Part shown: piece after piece, positions 14,853 to 23,112 of the stretch | Numbering within the stretch: the stretch's first letter is position 1 | How the letters are laid out: each line of letters opens with the position of its first letter | Source of the DNA: Candidatus Neomicrothrix sp. UBA7884 | Lineage (GTDB): Bacteria > Actinomycetota > Acidimicrobiia > Acidimicrobiales > MedAcidi-G1 | Reading direction: 5' to 3' | NCBI GenBank assembly: GCA_002501135.1 | Contig: DLRQ01000094.1 | Location: 3,001-35,014 of the forward strand | DNA length: 32,014 nucleotides | Position numbers and translations under genes: made by a program | The notes under the pieces: model-generated | Databases searched by the model: none | The model's input: the letters and a program-made list of their open reading frames with translations, nothing else | What the model was told of the DNA's origin: nothing

Positions 14853-16364
14853 GTGGACGGTCCCGGTAGAGAGGAGTTCGGTCGACTGGCCGCCTCCCAC
14901 AGTGTCGTTCCGGTCTGGCGCGAACTGCTCGCCGATCTGACCACCCCGGTGGCGCTGTTCACCCGTTGCGTCGGAGACGGTAACGGCTTCCTGCTCGAGA
15001 GTGTCGACAGGGCTGAAACCTGGGGCCGCTGGTCGTTTATCGGCCTAAACCCCTCTCTAACCCTCACCCTGGCGGGTGGCTCTCTCGCTTCCGAGGGAGC
15101 GCTCCCCGACGGCGTGAGCGTTGACGACGGTCTCCTGGTGGCGATGCAGGGTCTCCTCGAACACTTCAGGTCGCCCGAAATCGAGGGCCTGCCGCCACTC
15201 CATGGCGGCCTGATGGGTTTTCTCGGCTACGACGTGGTGCGCGAGGTCGAGCACCTGCCAGATGTACCTCCCGACGACCGGGGCTTTCCCGACGGCGTGA
15301 TGTCTGTCATCGGCGACATGGTTGCGATAGACCACTGGAGGCAGAGGGCGGTCCTGATTGCGAACGTGGTGGTTCCCGACTCCGCCGATGGGACTGAACT
15401 GGACTCGCTCTACTCCGAGGCCCAGGGCCGGCTCGACAGGCTCGCCGCCGCTGGAGCGCTCCCGCTTGACGAGCCGTTGGTGATGCCTCCCGACCAGGCC
15501 GATGAGGCCCCGGAGACCACCTCGACCATGAGCCGAGACGACTACTGCCTTGCCGTGGAGGCAGCCAGGGAACACATTCTGTCCGGCGACATATTTCAGG
15601 TTGTGCTGTCTCAACGTTTTGACGTCGAGCTCGATGCAGAGCCCTTTGACGTGTACAGGGTGTTGCGACAGATCAACCCGAGTCCCTACATGTACTTCCT
15701 GCGCTACCCCGACATGACCGTCGTGGGTTCCTCGCCGGAACCGATGGTCCAGCTCCTCGATGGGCGCGTCGTCTCACGGCCGATTGCAGGCACCAGGCGG
15801 CGTGGCAGCACCGAGGCCGACGACCGCCGGATGGCAGCTGAGCTCGTTGAGGATCCCAAGGAACGGGCTGAACACGTGATGCTCGTGGATCTGGCCCGAA
15901 ACGACGTCGGTCGTGTGGTGAAGTTCGGCTCTGAGGAGGTCGAGGAGATGATGACCCTCGAGCGGTACAGCCACGTGATGCACCTGACCAGCCAGGTCGC
16001 CGGAGACCTGGCTCACGGCTGCACCCCGATCGACGTGTTGCGGGCGACGCTGCCTGCCGGCACAGTCTCGGGAGCGCCAAAGGTGAGGGCGATGGAGATC
16101 ATCGACAAGTTGGAGCCGGTAAAGCGGGGGCCCTATGCCGGCGTGATCGGCTACTTCGACTTTTCAGGCAACATCGATACGGCTATTGCAATCCGCACCA
16201 TGCTTGTCAAGGACGGAGTCGCATCAGTTCAGGCTGGAGCCGGAATTGTCGCCGACAGTGTGCCCGAGTCCGAGTACGAGGAGTGCCGCAACAAGGCCAG
16301 GGCGCTGCTTGTCGCTGTTCCTGCGGCCCGTCGTATGACCGCTACCCGGTCAGCAGCCGACTGA
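14853..16364 (+). CDS. trpE: Anthranilate synthase component I
   Basis: A 503-residue chorismate-utilising enzyme that forms anthranilate with ammonia from TrpG. WSFIGLNPSLTL is in the N-terminal region that binds tryptophan for feedback inhibition. The catalytic C-terminal domain contains GDIFQVVLSQRF, NPSPYMYFLRY, RPIAGTRRRGSTE, VDLARNDVGRV, LRATLPAGTVSGAPKVRAME and YAGVIGYFDFSGN in family order. No glutaminase domain is fused, and trpG and trpD are not in the window. The GTG at 14853 is chosen because it lies four bases after hisI; an earlier in-frame ATG (14787) would overlap hisI by 62 bases. It is convergent with the histidine kinase gene. Confidence 0.95.
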   Translation: MDGPGREEFGRLAASHSVVPVWRELLADLTTPVALFTRCVGDGNGFLLESVDRAETWGRWSFIGLNPSLTLTLAGGSLASEGALPDGVSVDDGLLVAMQGLLEHFRSPEIEGLPPLHGGLMGFLGYDVVREVEHLPDVPPDDRGFPDGVMSVIGDMVAIDHWRQRAVLIANVVVPDSADGTELDSLYSEAQGRLDRLAAAGALPLDEPLVMPPDQADEAPETTSTMSRDDYCLAVEAAREHILSGDIFQVVLSQRFDVELDAEPFDVYRVLRQINPSPYMYFLRYPDMTVVGSSPEPMVQLLDGRVVSRPIAGTRRRGSTEADDRRMAAELVEDPKERAEHVMLVDLARNDVGRVVKFGSEEVEEMMTLERYSHVMHLTSQVAGDLAHGCTPIDVLRATLPAGTVSGAPKVRAMEIIDKLEPVKRGPYAGVIGYFDFSGNIDTAIAIRTMLVKDGVASVQAGAGIVADSVPESEYEECRNKARALLVAVPAARRMTATRSAAD

Positions 16365-16387
16365 CCGCTGCAGGGCGAGCGATGCCT

Positions 16388-17764
16388 TCAGGACATCGCC
16401 GGAACCGTGACCGTCAGGCAGGCACCCCCACCCGGCGATGAGCCGGCTGAGACGGTTCCGTCCATGGCCTGAACCAGTTCCCGGGCGATGGCAAGGCCCA
16501 GACCCGATCCCGATTCCTGGCTGGCCGGATTCCTCTTGGACACGTAGAGCCGCTCGAACACGTGTGGCAGGTCCTCGGCGTCGATCCCGGGGCCATCGTC
16601 GGTGACGCTCAGGTGGATATGCACCGGGCTGCCGGTCACCTCGATGTCGACCCGGCCCGATGCGTGGCGTACAGCATTCTCTATCAGGTTGCCTACAACC
16701 TGACCCCAACGGTCGGTGTCGATTCTGGCAATCACGGGATCCGCTGGTGATGAGACATTCAGTTCCACACCGCTACCCGAGGCAGCGGGGACGAACCCGT
16801 CGACGACCCGCTCGGTTGCAGCCCCGACATCGGTCGGATGCAGGTCGAGGTTGAAACGCCTGGAGTCAAGTCTGGCCAGGTCCAGGAGATCGTGGATGAG
16901 GCGGTCCAGACGCCGGGCCTCGTCGAGGATGACGCCACCGGCTCGGCGTGCATCGTCGATGGTGCCGTCGCTGAGGGCCTCGGCGTAGCCCTGTATCGAG
17001 GTCATCGGGGTTCGTAGGTCGTGGGACACGGACAGCAGGAACTGGCGCTCAAGGCCCCGGGATCTCTCGAGGCTCTCCGCCATGGCGTTCACGGCCCTCG
17101 CCAGTTCGGCCGGTTCGTCCAGCTTGTCGGGCGGTGGATCGGGTAGACGGGTTTCCAGTTCACCGCCGGCTATGCGCAGGGTGGCCTCGGTTGCTTCCAC
17201 GAGCGGAGCGGCCAGGCTCCGGCTCAGGTGTACGGCCATGATCGCCGCGCCGGCGAGGGTGACGGCCGCTGCAACAAGGAACCACTGACCAGAGGGTCCC
17301 AGGGAGGCGAAGAGGCCGCTGCTAACCACGACGATGATGATCGGAGACTGTCTCTCCTCGGAGGAGTAGGTGGACGCAGCCCATGCGTTGTCAGCAACTC
17401 GACCGTTACTCGTGCCCGTGGCAATCAGAACATCGGGATCAAGGTCGGCTGGCGTTAGACCCTCGGGCAGGTCAGCCAGGATCTGTGGCGGCATGGAGGG
17501 ATGGGGCATCAGGAGGAGGACCCCGATATTTTCGACATCGAGAGACCTGCTGAGCCGCTGCATGCGTCCCCTTGCGAGCGGCACATGTGAATCGGCAGCA
17601 ATCGACTCACCAATGACGGTAGCGAGGGTGGTGGCCCTGTTCTCGAGATGTTCGACGGTGATCTCATAGGCAGCAAGCCTGACGAGGATGACGGTGACGA
17701 CGCCGACTGCCAGCAGCGCGGCGGCAACGGCTCCAACCAGGGCCGTGAGCAGGCGTCTTCGCAT
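16388..17764 (-). CDS. Sensor histidine kinase, membrane-bound
   Basis: A 458-residue two-component sensor. TM1 is at residues about 7-30 and TM2 at about 161-180, bracketing a roughly 130-residue extracytoplasmic sensor. A HAMP domain follows at about 180-235. The HisKA phosphoacceptor is His248 in FLLSVSHDLRTPMTSIQGY. The ATPase domain has NLIENAVRHA (N box), DDGPGID (G1), HVFERLYV (F box) and GSGLGLAIARELV (G2). The ATG at 17764 is ten bases downstream of the response-regulator stop with a GAGG ribosome binding site; the frame is open upstream but overlaps the regulator. The signal sensed is unknown. The gene separates trpE from trpC on the opposite strand. Confidence 0.92.
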   Translation of the reverse strand: MRRRLLTALVGAVAAALLAVGVVTVILVRLAAYEITVEHLENRATTLATVIGESIAADSHVPLARGRMQRLSRSLDVENIGVLLLMPHPSMPPQILADLPEGLTPADLDPDVLIATGTSNGRVADNAWAASTYSSEERQSPIIIVVVSSGLFASLGPSGQWFLVAAAVTLAGAAIMAVHLSRSLAAPLVEATEATLRIAGGELETRLPDPPPDKLDEPAELARAVNAMAESLERSRGLERQFLLSVSHDLRTPMTSIQGYAEALSDGTIDDARRAGGVILDEARRLDRLIHDLLDLARLDSRRFNLDLHPTDVGAATERVVDGFVPAASGSGVELNVSSPADPVIARIDTDRWGQVVGNLIENAVRHASGRVDIEVTGSPVHIHLSVTDDGPGIDAEDLPHVFERLYVSKRNPASQESGSGLGLAIARELVQAMDGTVSAGSSPGGGACLTVTVPAMS

Positions 17765-17774
17765 CAGGCTGACC

Positions 17775-18452
17775 TCATCCCAGCCGGTACCCGAGCCCGG
17801 AAATGGTCTCGAGAGGTAGGTCGGTCCCGAGCTTGCGCCGTAGTTGACGAACATGGACATCGACGGTCCGTTCGTCTCCGACCCAGTCGACCTTCCATGC
17901 ACCGCCCAGGAGCTGCCTCCGGCTGAGGGCAAGGCCCCTGTTCTCGAGGAGAAAGAGCAGCAGGGAAAATTCCTGGGATGCCAGGGAAACCGGTTCGCCG
18001 TTGAGAAGGACCTCGCGGCGGGCCGTGTCGACAAGGACGTCACCCAACTTGTGCACGCCACCGACAGGCTCACGGGGTGTGCCCGACCGTCGCAGAATGG
18101 CCTTTACCCGGGCAGCCAGCTCCCGGGGGCTGAAGGGCTTGGTGACGTAGTCGTCGGCACCCAACTCGAAGCCGATCACCCGGTCGATCTCGTCATCGCG
18201 TGCGGTCAGCATGATCACGGGAACATCAGATTCAGCCCGAATCCTGCGACAGCACTCGAATCCGTCAATCTCACCCGGGAGGCCGATGTCCAAAATGACA
18301 AGGTCGGGGGAGCGCTGACCGATCACCTCAAGGGCCTTTTCACCGGTGGACGCCAGGTACACGCGGTGGTCATCGCGGCGCAGGTACATATCGACGAGAT
18401 CGGCGATGTTCGGGTCATCCTCGACCACCACTACCACAGCCTGTTCCGACAT
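17775..18452 (-). CDS. OmpR/PhoB-family response regulator
   Basis: A 225-residue two-component regulator. The receiver domain has the acidic pair at EDD (residues 11-13), phosphoacceptor Asp55 in LVILDIGLPG, and Lys105 in YVTKPFSPREL. A C-terminal winged helix follows, with LLFLLENRGLALSRRQLL and DERTVDVHVRQLRRKLG typical of OmpR-type output. The kinase gene follows ten bases later, so the two are a cognate pair. The ATG has a GGAGAGG ribosome binding site. A perfect 6-bp inverted repeat (18469-18484) lies just upstream and could be an autoregulatory site. Targets are unknown. Confidence 0.93.
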   Translation of the reverse strand: MSEQAVVVVVEDDPNIADLVDMYLRRDDHRVYLASTGEKALEVIGQRSPDLVILDIGLPGEIDGFECCRRIRAESDVPVIMLTARDDEIDRVIGFELGADDYVTKPFSPRELAARVKAILRRSGTPREPVGGVHKLGDVLVDTARREVLLNGEPVSLASQEFSLLLFLLENRGLALSRRQLLGGAWKVDWVGDERTVDVHVRQLRRKLGTDLPLETISGLGYRLG

Positions 18453-18468
18453 GACCTCTCCATGCTGG

Positions 18469-18484
18469 CACGCCAGGTGGCGTG
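18469..18484. repeat. Inverted repeat upstream of the response-regulator gene
   Basis: CACGCC and GGCGTG form perfect arms around AGGT. It lies 17-32 bases before the regulator start codon, in the 147-base gap to the divergent trpC. It may be an operator or an mRNA hairpin; only the symmetry is seen. Confidence 0.3.
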
Positions 18485-18587
18485 TTCACCCGCCTGATGA
18501 TGCCCGATCAATGTGATGGAACGGTTAGGAGTTGATGACAAGGGTGCTGGTGCCCCAAATGACCGGCGTCCCCGTTCGGGCTCTGGT

Positions 18588-18593
18588 TAGCCT
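18588..18593 (+). promoter_or_regulatory. -10 element, leaderless start of trpC
   Basis: TAGCCT lies exactly six bases before the trpC GTG, in the gap divergent from the response regulator. No convincing -35 or Shine-Dalgarno sequence is visible. No leader peptide or attenuator-like structure is seen. Confidence 0.5.
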
Positions 18594-18599
18594 CAGTAC

Positions 18600-19406
18600 G
18601 TGGGCACCTACCTTGATGAGATTCTTGACCACCACCGGTCCATTGCAGCCGGCGACAGTCGCTCCCTTGATGCCCTGATCGACGAGGCCGGGCAGTTCGC
18701 ACAGCCACGGGGGTTTCGTAATGCGATCCGGTCTCTTGACGCGGGCCTCATGGCGGTGATCGCCGAGATCAAGCGCAGGTCGCCTTCGCGCGGTGATCTG
18801 GCCATCGACCTTGATCCGGCCGAGACCGCAGGTGCGTACATGGCTGGAGGAGCCACCTGTCTCTCCGTCCTCACCGATCAGGACCACTTCGGCGGTTCTG
18901 TAGAGGATCTCCGGTCGGCCAGAGGATCAGTACCGCTCCCGGTCCTGCGCAAGGACTTCACCGTGGATCCACGCGACGTGTGTGATGCCGCGCTCATGGG
19001 AGCCGATGCTGTGCTGCTCATTGCCGCGGCCCTCGACGACTCCGAGCTGTCCGATTTTCTGGCCCTTGCGAGGGAACTGGGTCTGGATTCCCTTGCCGAG
19101 GTGCATGACGAGTCCGAACTGGAACGGGTACTGGCCGCAGGGGCAGACCTAGTAGGCGTCAACCAGCGCGACCTGAACACCTTCCAGGTCGATTCCGACC
19201 GGGCCCGACGAGTCGGAGCCTGCATCCCCGCTGGGGTGGAGCGTGTGGCGGAATCCGGGGTCAGGACCCAGGAGGATGCTGCTGCGCTCTACGACGCCGG
19301 CTTCAGGGCAGTCCTGGTGGGAGAGTCGCTGGTCACCTCTGGCGACCGGAGCGGGGCTGTGGCGGACCTGGTGGCTGCAGGGTCCTGCGGGACGCGGGCA
19401 GGGTAG
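18600..19406 (+). CDS. trpC: Indole-3-glycerol phosphate synthase
   Basis: A 268-residue TIM-barrel enzyme of tryptophan synthesis that cyclises CdRP to indole-glycerol phosphate. MAVIAEIKRRSPSRGDL has the first catalytic Lys, VLRKDFTVDP the second, SLAEVHDESELERVL the catalytic Glu, VGVNQRDLNTF the Asn, and RVAESGV the phosphate-binding Ser-Gly. The GTG at 18600 lies six bases after TAGCCT. It is not fused to TrpF; trpF follows nine bases after its stop. It is the first gene of the second trp block. Confidence 0.96.
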   Translation: MGTYLDEILDHHRSIAAGDSRSLDALIDEAGQFAQPRGFRNAIRSLDAGLMAVIAEIKRRSPSRGDLAIDLDPAETAGAYMAGGATCLSVLTDQDHFGGSVEDLRSARGSVPLPVLRKDFTVDPRDVCDAALMGADAVLLIAAALDDSELSDFLALARELGLDSLAEVHDESELERVLAAGADLVGVNQRDLNTFQVDSDRARRVGACIPAGVERVAESGVRTQEDAAALYDAGFRAVLVGESLVTSGDRSGAVADLVAAGSCGTRAG

Positions 19407-19409
19407 CGT
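19404..19409 (+). promoter_or_regulatory. -10 element of trpF, overlapping the trpC stop codon
   Basis: TAGCGT begins with the TAG stop of trpC and ends six bases before the trpF ATG. It repeats the hexamer and spacing found at hisD, so trpF-B-A may have its own leaderless promoter. The stop-codon overlap makes chance more likely here than at the other sites. Confidence 0.4.
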
Positions 19410-19415
19410 CGCCCC

Positions 19416-20078
19416 ATGTTCGTGAAGATCTGCGGCATCACACGCGAGGAGGACGCCCTCCTCGCCACCGCTCTCGGCGCTGATGCCGTCGGCTTTGTGT
19501 TTGCTCCGTCGACCCGCCAGGTCGCTGTACCGATCGTGAGAGACATCGTCAGGCAGCTACCGGCTGACATCATGACGGTGGGCGTGTTTAGAGATGAGAG
19601 CGCCAAACGGGTCGTCGAGGTGGTGAATGGAATCGGGCTCCGAGCGGCTCAGCTGCATGGCCACGAGAAGCCCGAGGACTGCCGCTGGATCTCCGAACGC
19701 ATCCCGGTGACTATCAGGGCACTGGCTGCAGGGTCTCCCGATCTGGAGCGTTTCGACGACTTTGGAGCCGAGTTGCTGCTTCTGGACTCACCGCTGCCGG
19801 GTTCCGGTGAGGTGTTCGACTGGAGTCTTGCCGAGGGTGCCCCCGACAACAGGCAGATGATCCTCGCCGGCGGACTGGATTCCACAAACGTGGCGTCGGC
19901 CATCGAGCGTGTAGACCCGTACGGGGTTGACGTCTCAAGCGGAGTCGAGAGCGTGCCTGGCCGAAAGGATCCACGTCTGCTCCGGGCGTTCATCGAGGCG
20001 GCACGCTCAGCGAAGCCAGCAGCGGCCCCGTATAGGAGCCAGAGGCCCCGACCGTTCGACTGGGAGACCGAGGAATGA
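19416..20078 (+). CDS. trpF: Phosphoribosylanthranilate isomerase
   Basis: A 220-residue TIM-barrel isomerase converting PRA to CdRP. MFVKICGITREEDA contains the catalytic Cys, GADAVGFVFAPSTRQV and AAQLHGHEKPEDC are conserved, and YGVDVSSGVES contains the catalytic Asp. Mycobacteria and streptomycetes lack this gene and use PriA, so a separate copy is informative about lineage. The C-terminal tail (SQRPRPFDWETEE) overlaps the trpB start. Confidence 0.95.
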   Translation: MFVKICGITREEDALLATALGADAVGFVFAPSTRQVAVPIVRDIVRQLPADIMTVGVFRDESAKRVVEVVNGIGLRAAQLHGHEKPEDCRWISERIPVTIRALAAGSPDLERFDDFGAELLLLDSPLPGSGEVFDWSLAEGAPDNRQMILAGGLDSTNVASAIERVDPYGVDVSSGVESVPGRKDPRLLRAFIEAARSAKPAAAPYRSQRPRPFDWETEE

Positions 20079-21229
20079 CACTTTCAGACCCCACTCCAGA
20101 TGGCCGTTTCGGCGATTTTGGCGGACGCTTCGTGCCCGAGACCCTCGTCCCCGCCTGTCAGGAACTCGAAGAGGCGTTCAACGAGGCGTGGGCCGATCCG
20201 GCGTTCAGGGCTGAACTGGACGGCCTTCTCGTCAACTATGCGGGCCGTCCCTCGCCTGTGACGGAGTGCCCCACATTGTCCAACGAGCTTGGCCTACGCC
20301 TTCTCCTGAAACGTGAAGATCTCAACCACACCGGATCCCACAAGATCAACAACGTCCTCGGGCAGGCTCTGTTGGCCAGAAGAATGGGCCGAAATCGCCT
20401 TCTGGCAGAAACCGGTGCCGGACAGCACGGGGTGGCGACCGCCACGGCTGCAGCGCTTCTCGGAATGGAGTGCCGTGTCTACATGGGCGAGCTTGACGTA
20501 CGGCGTCAGGAGTTGAACGTCTTTCGAATGCGGCTCCTCGGGGCCGAGGTGCTGACGGCCATGTCGGGCAGCCGCACCCTGAAAGATGCAATCAACGAGG
20601 CGATGAGGGACTGGGTGGCAACCGTCGAGTCCTCCTACTACTGCCTCGGGTCTGTGATGGGTCCACACCCGTACCCGTTCATGGTCAGAACCTTCCAGGA
20701 GGTGATCGGCACCGAGGCCCGCCGGCAGTGCCAGGAAATTCTCGGAGGCGTGCCCGACGTTGTCTGCGCCAGTGTTGGCGGTGGCTCAAATGCCATAGGG
20801 ATCTTCTCCGGGTTCGCAGATACCGATGCGGAGTTGGTTGGTGTTGAACCTGCCGGTGGTGCGGCGGTTGGCAGGGGCGTACCCGGAGTGGTGCACGGCT
20901 CAGCCTCGTACCTGATGCAGGACGAGTTCGGACAGGTGCTGGAGGCCGAGTCCATCAGCGCCGGTCTCGACTATCCGGGGGTCGGGCCAGAACACAGCCA
21001 CCTCTCAGCAACAGGGCGTGCCCGGTATGAGTCCGTGACCGACGAAGAGGTCATAGAGGCCTTCCAGATGCTGAGCAGGACAGAGGGCATCATTCCAGCC
21101 CTCGAGCCGGCCCATGCCCTGGCGTGGGTGTCCCGTGAGAGGGAAGCCCTGGCGGGTCGAACCGTGTTGTTGAACCTCTCTGGCCGCGGAGACAAAGACG
21201 TCGGCCAGATGATGGAGATCCTCTCATGA
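20075..21229 (+). CDS. trpB: Tryptophan synthase beta chain
   Basis: A 384-residue PLP enzyme that joins indole and serine to give tryptophan. LKREDLNHTGSHKINNVLGQ holds the PLP Lys, AETGAGQHGVATATAAALLG the catalytic-loop Glu, and CASVGGGSNAIG the phosphate-binding loop. GDKDVGQM at the C-terminus is typical of the standard TrpB1 type. The ATG overlaps the trpF stop (ATGA), and trpA overlaps its own stop in the same way. It works in an alpha2-beta2 complex with TrpA. Confidence 0.97.
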   Translation: MTLSDPTPDGRFGDFGGRFVPETLVPACQELEEAFNEAWADPAFRAELDGLLVNYAGRPSPVTECPTLSNELGLRLLLKREDLNHTGSHKINNVLGQALLARRMGRNRLLAETGAGQHGVATATAAALLGMECRVYMGELDVRRQELNVFRMRLLGAEVLTAMSGSRTLKDAINEAMRDWVATVESSYYCLGSVMGPHPYPFMVRTFQEVIGTEARRQCQEILGGVPDVVCASVGGGSNAIGIFSGFADTDAELVGVEPAGGAAVGRGVPGVVHGSASYLMQDEFGQVLEAESISAGLDYPGVGPEHSHLSATGRARYESVTDEEVIEAFQMLSRTEGIIPALEPAHALAWVSREREALAGRTVLLNLSGRGDKDVGQMMEILS

Positions 21230-22014
21230 CCGGCCTCGGGCCAGTTGAGACGGCACTACGCGCACGCCTTGACGGCGGGGGAAGGTGTCTGGTGCCGTAT
21301 ATAACCGGCGGCCTCGGTGAAGATTGGACAGCCACCATTCAAGAAGTTGCCGCCGCCGGAGCCGACGTGATCGAGGTCGGAATACCGTTCTCGGACCCGG
21401 TGATGGACGGACCTACTATCCAGGAGGCCAATGACCGGGCTCTTGGTGCCGGAGCCACGCCGCCGGGCATCCTCGGCTCCCTGAGGGGCCTCGACGTCGG
21501 CCTGCCACTTGTGGTCATGACCTATTACAACATCGCCTACCGGATGGGTCTCGAGAGGTTCGCTGCCGCGCTGGCCGATTCTGGAGTGTCGGGCTGCATC
21601 CTTCCTGATCTGCCACTTGAGGAGACCGGCCCGTGGGCCGAGGCAGCCGACGCCTGCGGAGTCGAGACCATCCTGTTGGCGGCACCCACCACCCCCGATG
21701 AGCGGCTGCCCCTCATCTGTGAGCGTTCGCGGGGCTTTGTCTACGGAGTGGGCCTGCTCGGGGTGACAGGGGTTCGGACCGAGCTGGCCTCAAGTGCCTG
21801 CACCATCGCTGAACGCCTCAAGGCGGTGACCGAGCGACCCGTGCTGGTCGGCGTGGGGGTTGGAACCCCCGAACAGGCCGTGGAGGTGAGCGGGTACGGA
21901 GACGGGGTGGTCGTCGGGTCTGCCGTTGTCCAGCGGATGCTCGACGGCGCAGGTCCGGATGGGGTTGCAGCACTGGTCGCAGGGTTCAGGGAAGCTCTCG
22001 ACGTCGAGCACTGA
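21226..22014 (+). CDS. trpA: Tryptophan synthase alpha chain
   Basis: A 262-residue TIM-barrel subunit that cleaves indole-glycerol phosphate and channels indole to TrpB. DVIEVGIPFSDPVMDGPTIQ carries the catalytic Glu and Asp, YYNIAYRMGLERF and GCILPDLPLEE are conserved, and YGVGLLGVTGVR is the phosphate-binding region. The ATG overlaps the trpB stop. It is the last gene of the trp block; a 225-base gap follows. Confidence 0.97.
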   Translation: MTGLGPVETALRARLDGGGRCLVPYITGGLGEDWTATIQEVAAAGADVIEVGIPFSDPVMDGPTIQEANDRALGAGATPPGILGSLRGLDVGLPLVVMTYYNIAYRMGLERFAAALADSGVSGCILPDLPLEETGPWAEAADACGVETILLAAPTTPDERLPLICERSRGFVYGVGLLGVTGVRTELASSACTIAERLKAVTERPVLVGVGVGTPEQAVEVSGYGDGVVVGSAVVQRMLDGAGPDGVAALVAGFREALDVEH

Positions 22015-22239
22015 CTACCAACAAGCCGTTCGGCAACGGAAATCGATCGGATCTTGACGCATGAAGAGCTCCTTGTGATTTGACGAACCCTCGGCGAGCA
22101 GGATGAGATGCCCGGAATCTCAGGCCATGCAGGGGCTCCGAAAGCCGTAAATGCTTGACATGGGAGCAAAAACCGTGAAGCGTGTCATTTGACCAAGGAG
22201 TGGGTTCGCCCATCCAATAGCCAAAAGAGGAGATGGTCG
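22015..22239 (+). promoter_or_regulatory. Intergenic region between trpA and the HU gene: hairpins and weak promoter
   Basis: This is one of the longer non-coding gaps. Just after trpA, CCGTT-CGGC-AACGG (22026-22039) and TGAGAT-GCCCGGA-ATCTCA (22104-22122) can form short hairpins that may end trp transcription; neither has a T-run. TTGACA at 22155-22160 is a perfect -35 hexamer, but 17 bases downstream the sequence (AAGCGT) is a poor -10. GAGGAG before the ATG is a clear ribosome binding site, so the HU gene appears to be a normal leadered gene. Confidence 0.4.
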
Positions 22240-22560
22240 ATGAACAAGAGCGATCTGATCGCTGCAATGGCAGGAAAGGCTGGGATGTCCAACAAGGACG
22301 CCGGCGACTGCCTCGACGCCTTCCTGGATGTCGTGGCCGATGTTGTGGCTGCCGGAGAGGAGAAGCTCTCTATTACGGGCTGGCTCTCCTTTGAGCAGGT
22401 GACACGCAATGCCCGTATGGGCCGCAACCCGCAGACAGGCGAGGCACTTCATGTGCCCGCCACGAAGGCCTGCAAAGTTTCGGTTGGCTCCAAGTTGAAG
22501 GCCGCCGCCAAGAGTGGTGGCGCCCCGGCTGCAGCAGAGGCACCAGCCTCTTCCTGGTAA
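22240..22560 (+). CDS. HU-family nucleoid DNA-binding protein
   Basis: A 106-residue histone-like protein. MNKSDLIAAMAGKAGMSNKD is the HU/IHF helical N-terminus, LSITGWLSFEQVTRNARMGR corresponds to the beta-arm base, and RNPQTGEALHVPATKA is the minor-groove arm. The usual GFG turn reads GWL here. A short Ala/Pro-rich tail (GGAPAAAEAPASSW) follows the core. The ATG at 22240 is preceded by GAGGAG; a longer frame back to 22189 is not supported. It is a single-gene unit closed by a strong hairpin. It binds and bends DNA with little sequence preference. Confidence 0.92.
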   Translation: MNKSDLIAAMAGKAGMSNKDAGDCLDAFLDVVADVVAAGEEKLSITGWLSFEQVTRNARMGRNPQTGEALHVPATKACKVSVGSKLKAAAKSGGAPAAAEAPASSW

Positions 22561-22579
22561 CCGGGAACCGGTGGACCCT

Positions 22580-22604
22580 CGGGATGGCACGCGTTGCCAT
22601 CCCG
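22580..22604 (+). terminator. Strong terminator-like hairpin after the HU gene
   Basis: A perfect 10-bp stem (CGGGATGGCA / TGCCATCCCG) with a 5-base CGCGT loop starts 20 bases after the HU stop. No T-tract follows. It is the clearest terminator candidate in the window. Confidence 0.65.
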
Positions 22605-22642
22605 GGGAATCGCCACCTGCAACTGCCACAAGGTGCTGACAG

Positions 22643-23077
22643 ATGACCGCTGAGGGCCTGCCAGCACCCTGTGAGGTAATACCCCACAGGGATCCGTTCC
22701 TGTTTCTCACCGGTGTCGAGGCTGTTGAGCCCGGCGTCGGAGCGACCGGCTTCTGGGACCTGACGGGAGAGGAACCCTTCTTTTCCGGCCACTTTCCGGG
22801 TCGCCCAACACTCCCCGGCGTGCTGATGTGCGAATCAATAGCCCAGTTGGGGGCCTATGCACTCCTCAGTGCCCCGGAGTTCGCCGGGAGGCTCGCCCTC
22901 TTCGGGGGAATCCAGAAGGTTCGGTTCCGCAGACAGGTGCTGCCCGGTGACCGCTTGGACCTCGAGGTTCAACTAGGTAGGCAGTCCAGGCTTGCCGGTC
23001 GTGGTAGCGGCACGGCATCGGTGGCTGGCGAGATTGCATGCGAATGCGACCTGTTGTTCGTCTTTGCCTCAGCCTGA
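22643..23077 (+). CDS. fabZ: 3-hydroxyacyl-ACP dehydratase (FabZ type)
   Basis: A 144-residue hot-dog-fold dehydratase of type II fatty acid synthesis that removes water from 3-hydroxyacyl-ACP. VIPHRDPFLFLTGVEAVEPG is the N-terminal signature. The catalytic His and following helix are FFSGHFPGRPTLPGVLMCES, and GGIQKVRFRRQVLPGDRL is the second conserved stretch. It ends 35 bases from the convergent fabF. AAGGTG before the ATG is the probable ribosome binding site. FabZ is favoured over FabA by length and by HFPGRPxxPG. Confidence 0.92.
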   Translation: MTAEGLPAPCEVIPHRDPFLFLTGVEAVEPGVGATGFWDLTGEEPFFSGHFPGRPTLPGVLMCESIAQLGAYALLSAPEFAGRLALFGGIQKVRFRRQVLPGDRLDLEVQLGRQSRLAGRGSGTASVAGEIACECDLLFVFASA

Positions 23078-23112
23078 GACACGGCCGGAATCGCCTCGCA
23101 GCTCACCGAAGA

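Noticed and set aside
18494..18599. Possible trp leader peptide or T-box upstream of trpC
   Set aside because: No short Trp-rich frame, no T-box sequence and no terminator hairpin are visible, and the TAGCCT hexamer predicts a leaderless transcript.
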